From contig NZ_JAPZVN010000003.1 of NCBI RefSeq assembly GCF_027533845.1, forward strand, positions 1-64,000: a DNA stretch of 64,000 nt. Direction: 5' to 3'. Of this stretch, positions 26,583 to 35,483 are shown piece by piece (within the stretch, counting starts at the first letter, position 1; each line of letters begins with the position of its first letter). Made by a program: the position numbers and the translations under genes. The stretch comes from Streptomyces sp. RPT161 (GTDB lineage Bacteria; Actinomycetota; Actinomycetes; Streptomycetales; Streptomycetaceae). The notes beneath the pieces are model-generated. The model was given only the letters and a program-made list of their open reading frames with translations, did not search any database and was not told the DNA's origin.

Positions 26583-27086
26583 TCACGGCAACGAGCGTGT
26601 GAGCCACACCACTTCACCGCTGTCGTCCCTGGAAACGTGATCCCGCTCGAACCCGAGCTTCTCAAGTACACGGAACGACGGTGTGTTCCAAGCGCCGACG
26701 GTCGCCCAGAGCCGTTTCCGCCCGGTCGCAATAGCGGCATCGAGCACCGCGCTGGCCGCCTCGGTGGCGTAACCACGCCCATGCGCGCGCTGGAACAGCT
26801 CATACGCGATTTCAGGCTCCTCTACGGTGGAGCGGCCGGTGATCAACCCGCAATAGCCGATGAAGTCGCCTTCGTTACGGCGCTGGATGGGCAGCAGGGC
26901 GATCCCGGTTGTCGCCGTTGCGGTGAGCAGCTTCGCGATGGCCGTCCGGGTGTGCTCAACCGTGGGCGTCCCGTTGCCGCGTTCGGAGAGGAGGGCGCGG
27001 AACTCAGCGGCGTCCGACTCGGCCCACGGCCGCAGTATCAGCCGCTTGGTCTCAAGGTGGAACGACATCGTCTCGTACGTAGACAT
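26583..27086 (-). CDS. GNAT acetyltransferase, RimJ/RimL type
   Basis: 167 residues from the ATG at 27086; alternatives are 27104 and 27068, none with a strong ribosome site. The N-terminal ETKRLILRPWAESD is typical of RimJ-like enzymes. A central GYCGLITG strand is followed by the acetyl-CoA loop QRAHGRGYATEAASAVLD and the late AWNTPSFRVLEKLGF. It should transfer acetyl from acetyl-CoA to a protein N-terminus or small amine. It is intact, unlike the transposase beside it. Confidence 0.88.
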   Translation of the reverse strand: MSTYETMSFHLETKRLILRPWAESDAAEFRALLSERGNGTPTVEHTRTAIAKLLTATATTGIALLPIQRRNEGDFIGYCGLITGRSTVEEPEIAYELFQRAHGRGYATEAASAVLDAAIATGRKRLWATVGAWNTPSFRVLEKLGFERDHVSRDDSGEVVWLTRSLP

Positions 27087-27265
27087 GGGCCTACTCTGCC
27101 CCACGGGTCACCACGAACTGCCGCTGGAGTATTAGCCGGATGGCGCTGATGCTCGGCACCGAGCGGTTCTTGATCGCTGCCCTCCAGGGTTGAGCGGCGG
27201 CCGAAGCGGGGAGTGACCGATTCGGTAGGGGCATGTGGCCTCTGGAAACGGCGATTGGCGGCCTC

Positions 27266-27478
27266 GTGAGCGATCGGCAGACCGGCACGGTGAAGTGGTT
27301 CAACGACGAGAAGGGGTTCGGCTTCATCACTCCGCAAGGCGGAGGCGATGACCTCTTCGTGCACTTCAAGGCCATCGAGTCGGACGGCTTCAAGTCCCTG
27401 AAGGAGGGCCAGTCCGTGAGCTTCGTCGCGGAGAGGGGTCAAAAAGGCATGCAGGCGGCACAAGTTCGGCCTGAGTGA
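27266..27478 (+). CDS. Cold-shock domain protein (CspA family)
   Basis: 70 residues, the family's usual length, from a GTG at 27266; an ATG at 27233 is possible but its AGGGG is too close. RNP1 (KGFGFI) and RNP2 (DDLFVHF) RNA-binding motifs are intact, so it is a single-stranded nucleic acid chaperone. The sequence from [20 protein letters not shown] to [16 protein letters not shown] and [11 protein letters not shown] resembles proteobacterial (Pseudomonas-type) CspA more than the streptomycete type, judged from memory. A hairpin follows the stop. Possible horizontal acquisition. Confidence 0.9.
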   Translation: MSDRQTGTVKWFNDEKGFGFITPQGGGDDLFVHFKAIESDGFKSLKEGQSVSFVAERGQKGMQAAQVRPE

Positions 27479-27504
27479 TCCACGGCCTTCCCGAAGAGCC
27501 ACGT

Positions 27505-27538
27505 CGGCGGGGTGGGCCGAGAACGGCGCCCCCCGCCG
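27505..27538 (+). terminator. Hairpin after the cold-shock gene
   Basis: 8-bp stem CGGCGGGG / CCCCGCCG with an 18-base loop, 27 bases after the stop. Confidence 0.5.
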
Positions 27539-27822
27539 GGGCCTGGAGCGGCTGGCCGATGAACGCGCCGACCAGCCGCTTGCGGGGCCAGCTCTTCTCC
27601 GTGGCCGCGATGGCCCCGCCTGAATACGTGATCCTCAGCAGTGGGCCAGGAAATAAACACAGACGGCGACGCCACACGTTATCCGACCATCACATTCACC
27701 CACAGCCAGTCACCCGTACGGTGGAAAGCCAACTGGCCAGCGTCCCCATGATGAAATCGTTCAGCCGCCTGGACATTCTCGGCGTTCGCGGCGCCTACGG
27801 CCTCGCCGAGCATGGCGGGCGT
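27539..27822. other. No gene seen
   Basis: 284 bases between convergent genes; nothing recognised. Confidence 0.35.
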
Positions 27823-28884
27823 TCAGCCGCCCAGTAGCTCTGACAGGTCATAGCTAACAGGTTCCTCCAACTGGTCATATGTGCAGCTCTCCGGCGAGCG
27901 GTCGGGCCGCCAGCGGCGGAACTGGGCGGTATGGCGAAACCGCGAGCCCTCCATGTGGTCGTAGGCCACCTCACAGACGCGTTCCGGGCGCAGCGGCACC
28001 CAGCTGAGGTCCTTGCCGCCGCTCCAGCGGCTGGGGCCACCGGGCATCCGGGTCGTGGCGTGCGCCTCCTCGTCGGCCCAGTCGGCCCAGGGATGGTCTG
28101 ACACGTCGTCCAGCCGCAGCGGAGCCAACTCCTCGACCAGGGCCTTCCGCCGCGCCATCGGGAACGAGGCGCAGACCCCCACATGGTGCAGTCGGCCGCC
28201 GCTGTCGTAGAGGCCGAGCAGGAGGGAGCCGATCACGGGACCGCTCTTGTGGAACCGGTATCCGGCGACGACGCAGTCCGCGGTCCGCTCATGTTTAACT
28301 TTGAACATAACCCGCTCCCCCGGCCGATACGCCTGATCGAGCGGTTTGGCGACCACCCCGTCCAGACCGGCGCCCTCGAACTGGCCGTACCATTCGCGGG
28401 CCAGCGCCTCGTCGATGGTGGCCGGTGCGGTGTACACCGGCGCGGCGGCGTCCTCGAGAGCCGCCACCAGCGCCCGCCGCCTGGCCTCCTGCGGTGTGTC
28501 AAGCAGCGCGTCGTCCCCCAGCGCCAGCAGGTCGAAGGCGACGAACGAGGCGGGCGTGCGCTCGGCCAGCGTACGGACCCGGGAAGCGGCCGGATGGATG
28601 CGTTCCAGTAGTTCCTCGAAGTGCAGCCGCCCCTCGTGGGCGATGACGATCTCCCCGTCCACCACGCACCGCGGCGGCAGCTGGGCACGTACCGCGGCCA
28701 CCACCTCGGGGAAGTAGCGGGTCAGCGGCTTTCCGGTGCGGCTGCCGATGTCCACCTCGTCGCCGTCCCGGAAGACGATGGCCCGGAAGCCGTCCCACTT
28801 GGCCTCGTACTGCATGCCCGGCGGAATGTCGGCCACCGACTTGGCGAGCATCGGGGCGACGGGCGGCATCACGGGCAGGCGCAT
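27823..28884 (-). CDS. ATP-dependent DNA ligase, LigC type
   Basis: 353 residues from the ATG at 28884. Although the frame stays open to about 30111, similarity starts at MRLPVMPPVAPMLAK. The nucleotidyltransferase motif I is YEAKWDGFRAI (Lys29 takes AMP), with later motifs VDGEIVI, VAFDLL, GVVAKP and FKVKHERTADCVV. An OB-fold domain follows. It lacks the polymerase and nuclease domains of LigD. It is divergent, with a 66-base gap, from a LigD-type polymerase gene, which suggests coordinated use in non-homologous end joining or excision repair. No Ku gene is in the window. Confidence 0.93.
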   Translation of the reverse strand: MRLPVMPPVAPMLAKSVADIPPGMQYEAKWDGFRAIVFRDGDEVDIGSRTGKPLTRYFPEVVAAVRAQLPPRCVVDGEIVIAHEGRLHFEELLERIHPAASRVRTLAERTPASFVAFDLLALGDDALLDTPQEARRRALVAALEDAAAPVYTAPATIDEALAREWYGQFEGAGLDGVVAKPLDQAYRPGERVMFKVKHERTADCVVAGYRFHKSGPVIGSLLLGLYDSGGRLHHVGVCASFPMARRKALVEELAPLRLDDVSDHPWADWADEEAHATTRMPGGPSRWSGGKDLSWVPLRPERVCEVAYDHMEGSRFRHTAQFRRWRPDRSPESCTYDQLEEPVSYDLSELLGG

Positions 28885-28950
28885 ACTCCGATGTTGCGGC
28901 CGGGTGGGCCACGGCGCGCGGCGACGGCGAGGAGAACCTAGCGTGGAGCC

Positions 28951-29958
28951 ATGGCAGGAGCCGTCGAGCTGGACGTGGCCGGGCGCACGGTACGGCTGTC
29001 GAACCCCGACAAGCTGTACTACCCGCAGCGCGGTTTCACCAAGCTGGACGTGGCCCGCTACTACCTGGCGGTCGCCGACGGCGTGCTGCGCGGTCTGCGC
29101 GACCGGCCCACGACGTTGCAGCGCTTCCCGGAGGGCGTCGAGGGCGAGTTCTTCTACCAGAAGCGGGCCCCCAAGAACCTGCCCGAATGGCTGCCGACGG
29201 CCAGGATCGCCTTCCCCAGCGGCCGGTTCGCCGACGAGGTGTGTCCCACTGAACCGGCCGCCGTGTTGTGGGCGGCCAACCTCGGCTGTCTGACGTTCCA
29301 CCCCTGGCCGGTACGGCGCTCCGATACCGAGCACCCCGACGAGCTGCGGATCGACCTCGACCCGCAGCCCGGTACCGGCTACCGCGACGCGGTACGCGCC
29401 GCGTACGCGCTGCGCGAGCTGCTGGCGGAGCACGGGCTGCGCGGCTGGCCGAAGACCTCCGGCGGTCGTGGTGTGCACGTCTATGTGCCGCTGCTGCCGC
29501 GCTGGACGTTCACCGAGGCCCGCCAGGCGGTGATCGCGCTGGCCCGGGTGCTGGAGCGGCGGATGCCCGATCGGGTCACTTCGGCTTGGTGGAAGGAGTC
29601 GCGCGGGGAGAAGGTGTTCGTGGACTACAACCAGATGGCCAGGGACCGCACTATCGCCTCGCCCTACTCGCTGCGCGCCCAGCCGCGCGCCACGGTGTCC
29701 ACACCGCTGCGCTGGGAGGAGTTGTCCGAGGCGGAGCCGGAGGACTTCGACCTGGCCACCGTTCCGGTACGGTTCGCCGAACTCGGCGACGTACACGCGG
29801 ACATGGCCGATCATGCCTTCGGTCTGGAACCCCTGCTGGAACTGGCCGAACGGCAGGCTCGTGACGAGGGCCTGGGCGACATGCCGTATCCGCCTGACCA
29901 TCCGAAGGTCGAGGGCGAGCCGACCCGCGTACAGCCCAGTCGGGCGCGCAAACGCTGA
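28951..29958 (+). CDS. LigD-type polymerase/primase domain protein
   Basis: 335 residues from the ATG at 28951. An archaeo-eukaryotic primase-type fold as in the LigD polymerase domain: QRFPEGVEGEFFYQK and TFHPWPVRRSDTEHPDELRI, where RIDLDP supplies the catalytic Asp pair, then TSGGRGVHVYVPL and VFVDYNQMARDRTIASPYS with the third Asp. Stand-alone proteins of this type add ribonucleotides at double-strand break ends before ligation. Its divergent neighbour is a LigC-like ligase, so the two functions fused in Mycobacterium LigD are split here, a usual Streptomyces arrangement. Confidence 0.93.
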   Translation: MAGAVELDVAGRTVRLSNPDKLYYPQRGFTKLDVARYYLAVADGVLRGLRDRPTTLQRFPEGVEGEFFYQKRAPKNLPEWLPTARIAFPSGRFADEVCPTEPAAVLWAANLGCLTFHPWPVRRSDTEHPDELRIDLDPQPGTGYRDAVRAAYALRELLAEHGLRGWPKTSGGRGVHVYVPLLPRWTFTEARQAVIALARVLERRMPDRVTSAWWKESRGEKVFVDYNQMARDRTIASPYSLRAQPRATVSTPLRWEELSEAEPEDFDLATVPVRFAELGDVHADMADHAFGLEPLLELAERQARDEGLGDMPYPPDHPKVEGEPTRVQPSRARKR

Positions 29959-30158
29959 TCGACGAGGACCGCACCGGCCAATCCCGTTGATCAACCGGAC
30001 CGTTGACCAATCAGAAACCACACCGCGCGCTGTCCCGCAATTCCTGCGCGGCCAAACGCGGCGAGTCCGTCGGCCATGTAGGCATATCCCAGCTAATCGG
30101 CACGAATTCACGGGTATTCATCTGGATATCCCGTATCCGATGAGCACTTGGGGAAGTC

Positions 30159-31508
30159 GTGGCCAGATGTGTGTGCCGCCCACGGGCGGCCTGGGTGTCC
30201 TTGATCCTCACCGGTGTGCTGAGCACCGGAACCGGAGTGATCAACGCTTCCGCCGATGGCGCCGTGCGTTTCACCGAACGCTTCCAGGTCGCGCCCGGCG
30301 TCGAGTACCGGGCTTTCACGGTGCCCGCCGGGCGCGGCATAGCCTACGGCCATGTGCTGATCGCCGATCTCAACGACCGCCGGGTGCGGGTGGGCCTGCT
30401 GCGGCCCGGGGCGGTGGCGGCGCGGGACACCGTGTCGCGGATGGCCAACGCGCAGGGCGCGGTGGCCGGTGTGAACGGGGACTTCTTCGACATAAAGGGG
30501 GCGACCGCGACCGGCGCCGCCGTCGGACCGGCGATCTCCGAGGGCGAGGTGCTCAAGGCCGCGGCGCCGCGCAGTCAGCGCATGGGGCCACGGTTGCCCC
30601 GGGGCGCCTCGGTGGAGGACGTGATCGGCATCGGCACCGACGGCGTGGCACGCCTGGACCGGGTGTCGGTGACGGGTTCGGTCAACACCGCACACGGCGC
30701 CCTCGCACTGCGCGGCTTCAACCAGTACGCGATTCCCGAGGGTGGCATCTCCGCCTTCACCGACCAGTGGGGCAAGGCCTCCCGCTACCGCGCGGTCTGC
30801 GGCCCGCGCGCCATGGGGTGCGGTGCGCAGACGTACGAGGTGACGGTGCGCGGCGGCCGGGTCGACTCCGTTGCCGCACAGCCCGGTTCGGGGTCGATCC
30901 CGCGTGACACCGTGGTGCTGGTCGGCCGGGATGGCGGTGCTCAGGCGCTGAAGCAGCTGCGCGTCGGCGACCAGGTCGACGTACAACACCAGCAGGCCGG
31001 AATCCCCGCCGCCACACCGCCGTTGACCATGGCCGCCGAGACCGTCTCTCAGGAGGGCACCGCTCCGGCCGGTCTGGCACAGGTCCTGCGGCAACTGGCC
31101 GAGGGTGAACAGCAGGGCCTGTCTCACCAGTTGGCCAGGGTTCAGCCCCGGCCGCTGCGGTTCGCCATAGGGGCGGTACCGATCCTGCGCGACGGCCGCC
31201 CGCTGAACGACCTGGACGACCGGCAGAGCGCGGTGCGGGCGGGCGCGGGCTACGGCGCCGGTGGCCACCGGCTGTATCTGCTGGCGCTGGATGGCAATCC
31301 GCAGGGCCACCACGGCATGACGCTGACCCAGTTCGCCCACGCGATGCGGGCCATCGGCGCGGACAACGCGGTGGACCTGGACGGCGGCGGCTCGGCCACC
31401 CTGGTCGCCCGCGGCCCCGGAAGCGACCGGGCGACCGTGCGCAACCATCCGTGCGACGGCACAGAGCGGCTCGTCCCCGAGGGCATCGGGCTGTTCTCCC
31501 AGCCGTAA
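30159..31508 (+). CDS. Secreted phosphodiester glycosidase (NAGPA) family protein
   Basis: 449 residues from a GTG at 30159 preceded by GGGGAA. A hydrophobic N-terminal segment (AAWVSLILTGVLSTGTGVI) is a likely signal peptide. The C-terminal two thirds match the domain named after the mammalian N-acetylglucosamine phosphodiester alpha-glycosidase: AVAGVNGDFFDIKG, LYLLALDGN and DNAVDLDGGGSATLVARGP. Bacterial members are thought to trim glycosidic or phosphodiester bonds of wall polymers. It stands alone, with no obvious operon partner. Confidence 0.87.
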   Translation: MARCVCRPRAAWVSLILTGVLSTGTGVINASADGAVRFTERFQVAPGVEYRAFTVPAGRGIAYGHVLIADLNDRRVRVGLLRPGAVAARDTVSRMANAQGAVAGVNGDFFDIKGATATGAAVGPAISEGEVLKAAAPRSQRMGPRLPRGASVEDVIGIGTDGVARLDRVSVTGSVNTAHGALALRGFNQYAIPEGGISAFTDQWGKASRYRAVCGPRAMGCGAQTYEVTVRGGRVDSVAAQPGSGSIPRDTVVLVGRDGGAQALKQLRVGDQVDVQHQQAGIPAATPPLTMAAETVSQEGTAPAGLAQVLRQLAEGEQQGLSHQLARVQPRPLRFAIGAVPILRDGRPLNDLDDRQSAVRAGAGYGAGGHRLYLLALDGNPQGHHGMTLTQFAHAMRAIGADNAVDLDGGGSATLVARGPGSDRATVRNHPCDGTERLVPEGIGLFSQP

Positions 31509-31849
31509 CCGGCCTGTTCCGGCGGCTGGTTACCGCTCGGCCGCGTCCAAAGGGATCTTCAGCAGGCCGTCCGCTCCTTCGCGCATGACAACTGTGACTG
31601 GTCGGCAGGGCGTGCGTGTGCCACGCCGGATCGCCGCTCAGCCGCTCGTGGGACCGCGGGCGGGGGCTGGCCCGGAACTCGCCAACCCACAGGTGGTCCC
31701 GTCGCCGAGCCCCTTCCAACGCGCCGGTCGGCCGGTTGCGTTGGAGCAGCGAGCCAGCGGACGCGGGGTGGCCCGGGGAACGAAGAAGTCCAACGGGCGA
31801 GCGCGAAGCCGGTGTCGGCCGAGCCGCTCATATAACACTCGCCGTACTC
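31509..31849. other. No gene seen
   Basis: 341 bases between the glycosidase stop and the monooxygenase remnant. Open frames lack motifs. An imperfect GTAACC/GGTTAC repeat follows the glycosidase stop and may terminate it. Confidence 0.35.
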
Positions 31850-32515
31850 CTCGTCGTTGGGGCGGGGTCAGCGAGGCGCGGTCGTTGAGGATGGCCACGT
31901 CCGCGCCGATGGTGTTCCGGCAGGTGTCGGTGCCAGTGCCCCGGAGCGGGCGAGGTCCGGTGTGTCGCGAACGGCCGCCGTCAACCCGGCGTGGTGCATC
32001 TTCCGGTTGGCGAGCACGACGGCGTTGGTGGCCGGGCGGCGGGCCAGCTCGTAGCGGGCCGCAGCGGTCAACGGGTTCGCGTTGGTGGCGAGTTCGAAGG
32101 CGAGGATGCGGGCGTCGACGATCGCCTGGGAGGCACCGTTGGCGCCCACCGGATACATCGGGTGCGCCGCGTCCGTCAGCAGCGTCACCCGGCCCTGGCC
32201 CCAGGCCGGGAGCGGATCCCGGTCGACCATGGGATATCCGAGGATCTCGGCGCTGCCATGGATCAGGCCCCGGACGTCGAACCAGTCGGACGTCCAGTCG
32301 GCGAAGTACGGCAGCAGGTCATCGACGGGCAGGGCTCGGTTCCAGCCGGTGCCTTCGGGCAGTGGGCCAGGCTCGGCGACCTGGACCATGGCCACCCAGT
32401 TGAGCAGCGCCCGGCCCCGCTCGGCGGTGCGCCGGGAGATCGGGTAGGCGAGGAACCGCACGCCCCGGTCCCCATGCGCGATGACCATCGAGCGCCCGGT
32501 CAGCTTCGGCCGGTG
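31850..32515 (-). pseudogene. FAD-dependent monooxygenase remnant
   Basis: Minus-strand remnant of a salicylate-hydroxylase-like flavoprotein. Similarity begins near 32512 (PKLTGRSM) and runs through FLAYPISRRTAERGRALLNW, WGQGRVTLLTDAAHPMYPVG with the second FAD-binding motif, and VVLANRKMHHAGLT. Near 31930 the frame shifts; the expected C-terminus (NTIGADVAILNDRASLTPPQ) lies in a different frame. The N-terminal third with the GxGxxG FAD motif is missing. The combination of 5' loss and frameshift means no product. Confidence 0.75.
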
Positions 32516-32987
32516 CTGGCCCAGCTGGCCGCGAGGGGCCCTGGGTGTGGCCGTACTCCCCACCTCCGTGGCCACCGCCCGCGCCCTGATCAGCCACGCC
32601 ATAGCCACCTGAGGGCCCCGGGCGGCGGGGAGTGAGGCAGCCGCGCGCCCACACGAGGCGCGCCTTCCGGATGCCTTCGCTGTGAGCTTGACCACGTCCC
32701 GCGTACCGGTCGTTCACCACGCTGGTGGTGCCGAGGAACTGGTCCCGCGTGCGGCGCCCCGCGGGCCCGACACGCTGGCACGGCGCCGCGGGAGCCGTTG
32801 TGCCGCTGACCGGCTGCTGTCTCGACGTCCTTCCGGAAGGTCCTGCGGCCCCGGACCGGACGGCCGGTGAGGGTGAGCTTGGTCACGCGGGTCGGCGGGT
32901 ACGCGCACCAGTCGTGCCGGTTACGGTCGCAGTGGCAGCCGCAGCCGCGCGCCACTGCTCGACGTGTCGAGTCCGAGGAAGGCTGAT
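32516..32987. other. No intact gene seen
   Basis: 472 bases upstream of the MscS gene. Open frames here lack recognisable motifs and the missing N-terminus of the monooxygenase is not present in any frame I checked. The last part probably holds the MscS promoter. Confidence 0.4.
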
Positions 32988-34094
32988 ATGGAGACCGTGC
33001 TGCGACCGGTGATCGTCGCAGGAAGCACCATCGCCATCACCCTGGCGGTGAGCTGGACCGCTGACCGGACACTGCGCAGGATCGGCGCCCGGCACCCGGA
33101 CAGCCCGCTGTGGCATCTGCTGCGCCGGTGCCGTTGGCCGTTGCGGATAGCGCTGTGTGTCGGCCTGCTGCTGGCCAGTTACGGTGCGGCGCACATCGGG
33201 CACGGGCATGAGACCGGCATCAACCGGGTGCTGGCGCTGGTGCTGATCGGCGCGCTCGCGTGGCTGGCCATGCGGGTCGCCACTGCCGTGGTCGAGTCCA
33301 GCTACGCCCGCTACGCCGCCACCTCGCAGGATCCCGCACGGGTCCGACGGGTACGCACCCAGGTGACGGTGATCCAGCGGGTGGTCACCGCTGCCGTGGC
33401 CGTGGTCGCGGCGGCCGTGATGTTGATGCAGATCCCGGCCATGCAGGCGGTCGGCACCTCCGTACTGGCGTCAGCCGGTGTGATCGCCGCGGTCGCCGGT
33501 ATCGCCGCGCAGTCCACGCTGGGCAATCTCTTCGCCGGACTGCAGATCGCCTTCGGTGACATGGTGCGACTGGGCGACACCGTGGTCGTGGAGGGCGAGT
33601 GGGGCACGGTCGAGGAGATCACGCTGACGTACCTGGTGGTCAACACCTGGGACGAACGGCGGATCACCATGCCGGTGTCCTACTTCACCAGCCATCCGTT
33701 CCAGAACTGGTCGCGCGGCAGCGCGCAGATGACCGGCACCGTCTTCCTCCACCTCGATCACGCCACGCCCATCGACCTGCTGCGCGACCAACTGCACAAC
33801 GTGCTCAAGGAGTCCGAGGCCTGGGACGGACGGGCGTGGAGCCTGGTGGTCACCGACACCACGCCCTCCACGATCCAGGTGCGGGCGCTGGCCACCGCCA
33901 AGGACTCCGCCGACATCTGGACGCTGCGCTGCACGATCCGGGAACGGCTGATCGACTGGCTGCGGCGCGAGCATCCGTACTCCCTGCCCCGGATCAACAC
34001 CGCTCCCGCACCCGGCCTCGCCGCGGCTCCCGACCGCGGCGCAGCCCCTGGGCCCACGCCCGACGACGTCGGCCCAGGACCGGGCGCGCCCTGA
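32988..34094 (+). CDS. MscS-family mechanosensitive channel
   Basis: 368 residues. The ATG at 32988, with GAGGAAGG upstream, is preferred to a GTG at 32964. About four hydrophobic segments are followed by the MscS pore helix and beta domain: VLASAGVIAAVAGIAAQSTL, NLFAGLQIAFGDMVRLGDTV and VVEGEWGTVEEITLTYLVV. The C-terminal tail is Pro/Ala-rich. It should release solutes on hypo-osmotic shock. It is monocistronic, with a double hairpin after the stop. Confidence 0.92.
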   Translation: METVLRPVIVAGSTIAITLAVSWTADRTLRRIGARHPDSPLWHLLRRCRWPLRIALCVGLLLASYGAAHIGHGHETGINRVLALVLIGALAWLAMRVATAVVESSYARYAATSQDPARVRRVRTQVTVIQRVVTAAVAVVAAAVMLMQIPAMQAVGTSVLASAGVIAAVAGIAAQSTLGNLFAGLQIAFGDMVRLGDTVVVEGEWGTVEEITLTYLVVNTWDERRITMPVSYFTSHPFQNWSRGSAQMTGTVFLHLDHATPIDLLRDQLHNVLKESEAWDGRAWSLVVTDTTPSTIQVRALATAKDSADIWTLRCTIRERLIDWLRREHPYSLPRINTAPAPGLAAAPDRGAAPGPTPDDVGPGPGAP

Positions 34095-34112
34095 CCGGCC
34101 GCGGAGGATCGG

Positions 34113-34151
34113 CCCTCACCCCGCAGCCCCTCCGACCGGTGAGGGCTGCGG
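34113..34151 (+). terminator. Hairpin after the MscS gene
   Basis: Two overlapping inverted repeats, CCCTCACC (34113-34120) with GGTGAGGG (34138-34145) and CCGCAGCCC (34121-34129) with GGGCTGCGG (34143-34151). They cannot form together. Confidence 0.5.
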
Positions 34152-34399
34152 ACCGCGCCGCCGGAGCCGCCGCGGCAACGGCACGCGCGGGAGTCTTCAC
34201 CGCGGCGAGACGCTGATCCGCACCCCGCACCTGCGTCGCCCAACTCCGCGCGGCGCACCTAGCGTTCACACCCGGCGCTCGGCAGCAGGCACCCGACGTG
34301 AACGTGCGCATCCGTTCCGTAGCGGCCTGAAATGCGCACGCCTGGGTAGCCGCAGGCCAGAGGGGGCCGTAGGGACCGCCGGGATGGACGGAGGCCGCC

Positions 34400-35050
34400 A
34401 TGGCGCGCAGCGGCGAGCCGGAAGCGTACGACGCCGGGCCCTTTGTGCCCGACGGCACGGATCTGGCGGGGCTCAGGGCAGCCGCGGCCGGCTGCCAGGG
34501 CTGCCCCCTGTACCGGGATGCGACCCAGACCGTCTTCGGCTCGGGGGACGCCTCGGCCCGGGTGGTGCTGGTGGGCGAGCAGCCCGGGGACCAGGAGGAC
34601 CGCCAGGGCAAGCCGTTCGTCGGGCCGGCCGGCCGCGTGCTGATGCGGGCCCTTGACGAGGCGGGCATCGATCCGGCGCTGACGTACATCACGAACGCGG
34701 TCAAGCACTTCAAGTTCGAGTGGGACGCGCGCGGCAAGCGGCGGATACACAAGGCCCCGAGCCTGCACGAGGTCGCCGCGTGCAAACCCTGGCTGACCGC
34801 CGAACTGCGACTGATCGACCCCGAAGTCGTCATCGCCCTCGGCGCGACGGCGGGAAAGGCCCTACTGGGCGGCTCGTTCCGGGTGACCAGGGAACGCGGC
34901 ACCCTGCTGACGCTCCCGCTGGAGGGGGACGGCGGCCCGCCTCTCGTCGCGACCATCCACCCCTCCGCGGTGCTGCGCGCAGACGACCGGGAGACGGCGT
35001 ACCAGGGCCTGTTGGCGGACCTGCGGGTGGCGGCCAAGGCACTGCGCTGA
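34400..35050 (+). CDS. udgX: UdgX-type uracil-DNA glycosylase
   Basis: 216 residues from the ATG at 34400. A family 4-like uracil-DNA glycosylase: Fe-S cysteines C32 and C35 (GCQGCPLY), motif A GEQPGDQEDRQGKPFVGPAG and motif B HPSAVLRA. The inserted loop KRRIHK, with His117, is diagnostic of UdgX. In the mycobacterial enzyme the equivalent His bonds covalently to the abasic sugar after uracil removal, giving a very stable protein-DNA complex. The role in vivo is thought to be DNA repair under stress. It is monocistronic here. Confidence 0.92.
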   Translation: MARSGEPEAYDAGPFVPDGTDLAGLRAAAAGCQGCPLYRDATQTVFGSGDASARVVLVGEQPGDQEDRQGKPFVGPAGRVLMRALDEAGIDPALTYITNAVKHFKFEWDARGKRRIHKAPSLHEVAACKPWLTAELRLIDPEVVIALGATAGKALLGGSFRVTRERGTLLTLPLEGDGGPPLVATIHPSAVLRADDRETAYQGLLADLRVAAKALR

Positions 35051-35483
35051 ACGGGGAGTTCCGCTCTCACCTCGCGTTCGGCTCAGGGACACCCCGGCCA
35101 GCGGCGCCCTTCGGGTGGTCCAGGGCGCGGTCCATCACGGTGTGGCTAGGACGGTGCAGGCCGAGCGATGCGCAGGGGCGGCGCGCCGACCGCGCTGCTG
35201 TCGATCGCCACGCACCTCGCGCCGGGCGTCTGGATCGGCCACACCGCGGGCGGCGGGCCACTGGGGGCCTCGACGGTCTGCCCCTAGCTGGCACTGACGC
35301 TCGGATCCAGAACCTCGTCCCCCGCCGCCGGGCGGCATCCATCGCCTGACCACCCCGGACGAACGCACGCCGCGCCGACGATCCGCCTGTCATGCCATCC
35401 ATAAATCGTTTGTTATCTTCTGCGTGAAATTCGACATTCGTGACTTTTGGGGCGTCAGTCTTCGCTACGCATACGGGGATGCT
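35051..35483. other. Intergenic region upstream of cslA
   Basis: 433 bases. No supported gene. An AT-rich stretch at about 35398-35445 stands out and probably holds the cslA promoter. Confidence 0.4.

Noticed and set aside
28885-30111. Upstream extension of the DNA ligase frame, which could suggest a fused LigD
   Set aside because: The extension is antisense to the polymerase gene and has no polymerase or nuclease motifs.
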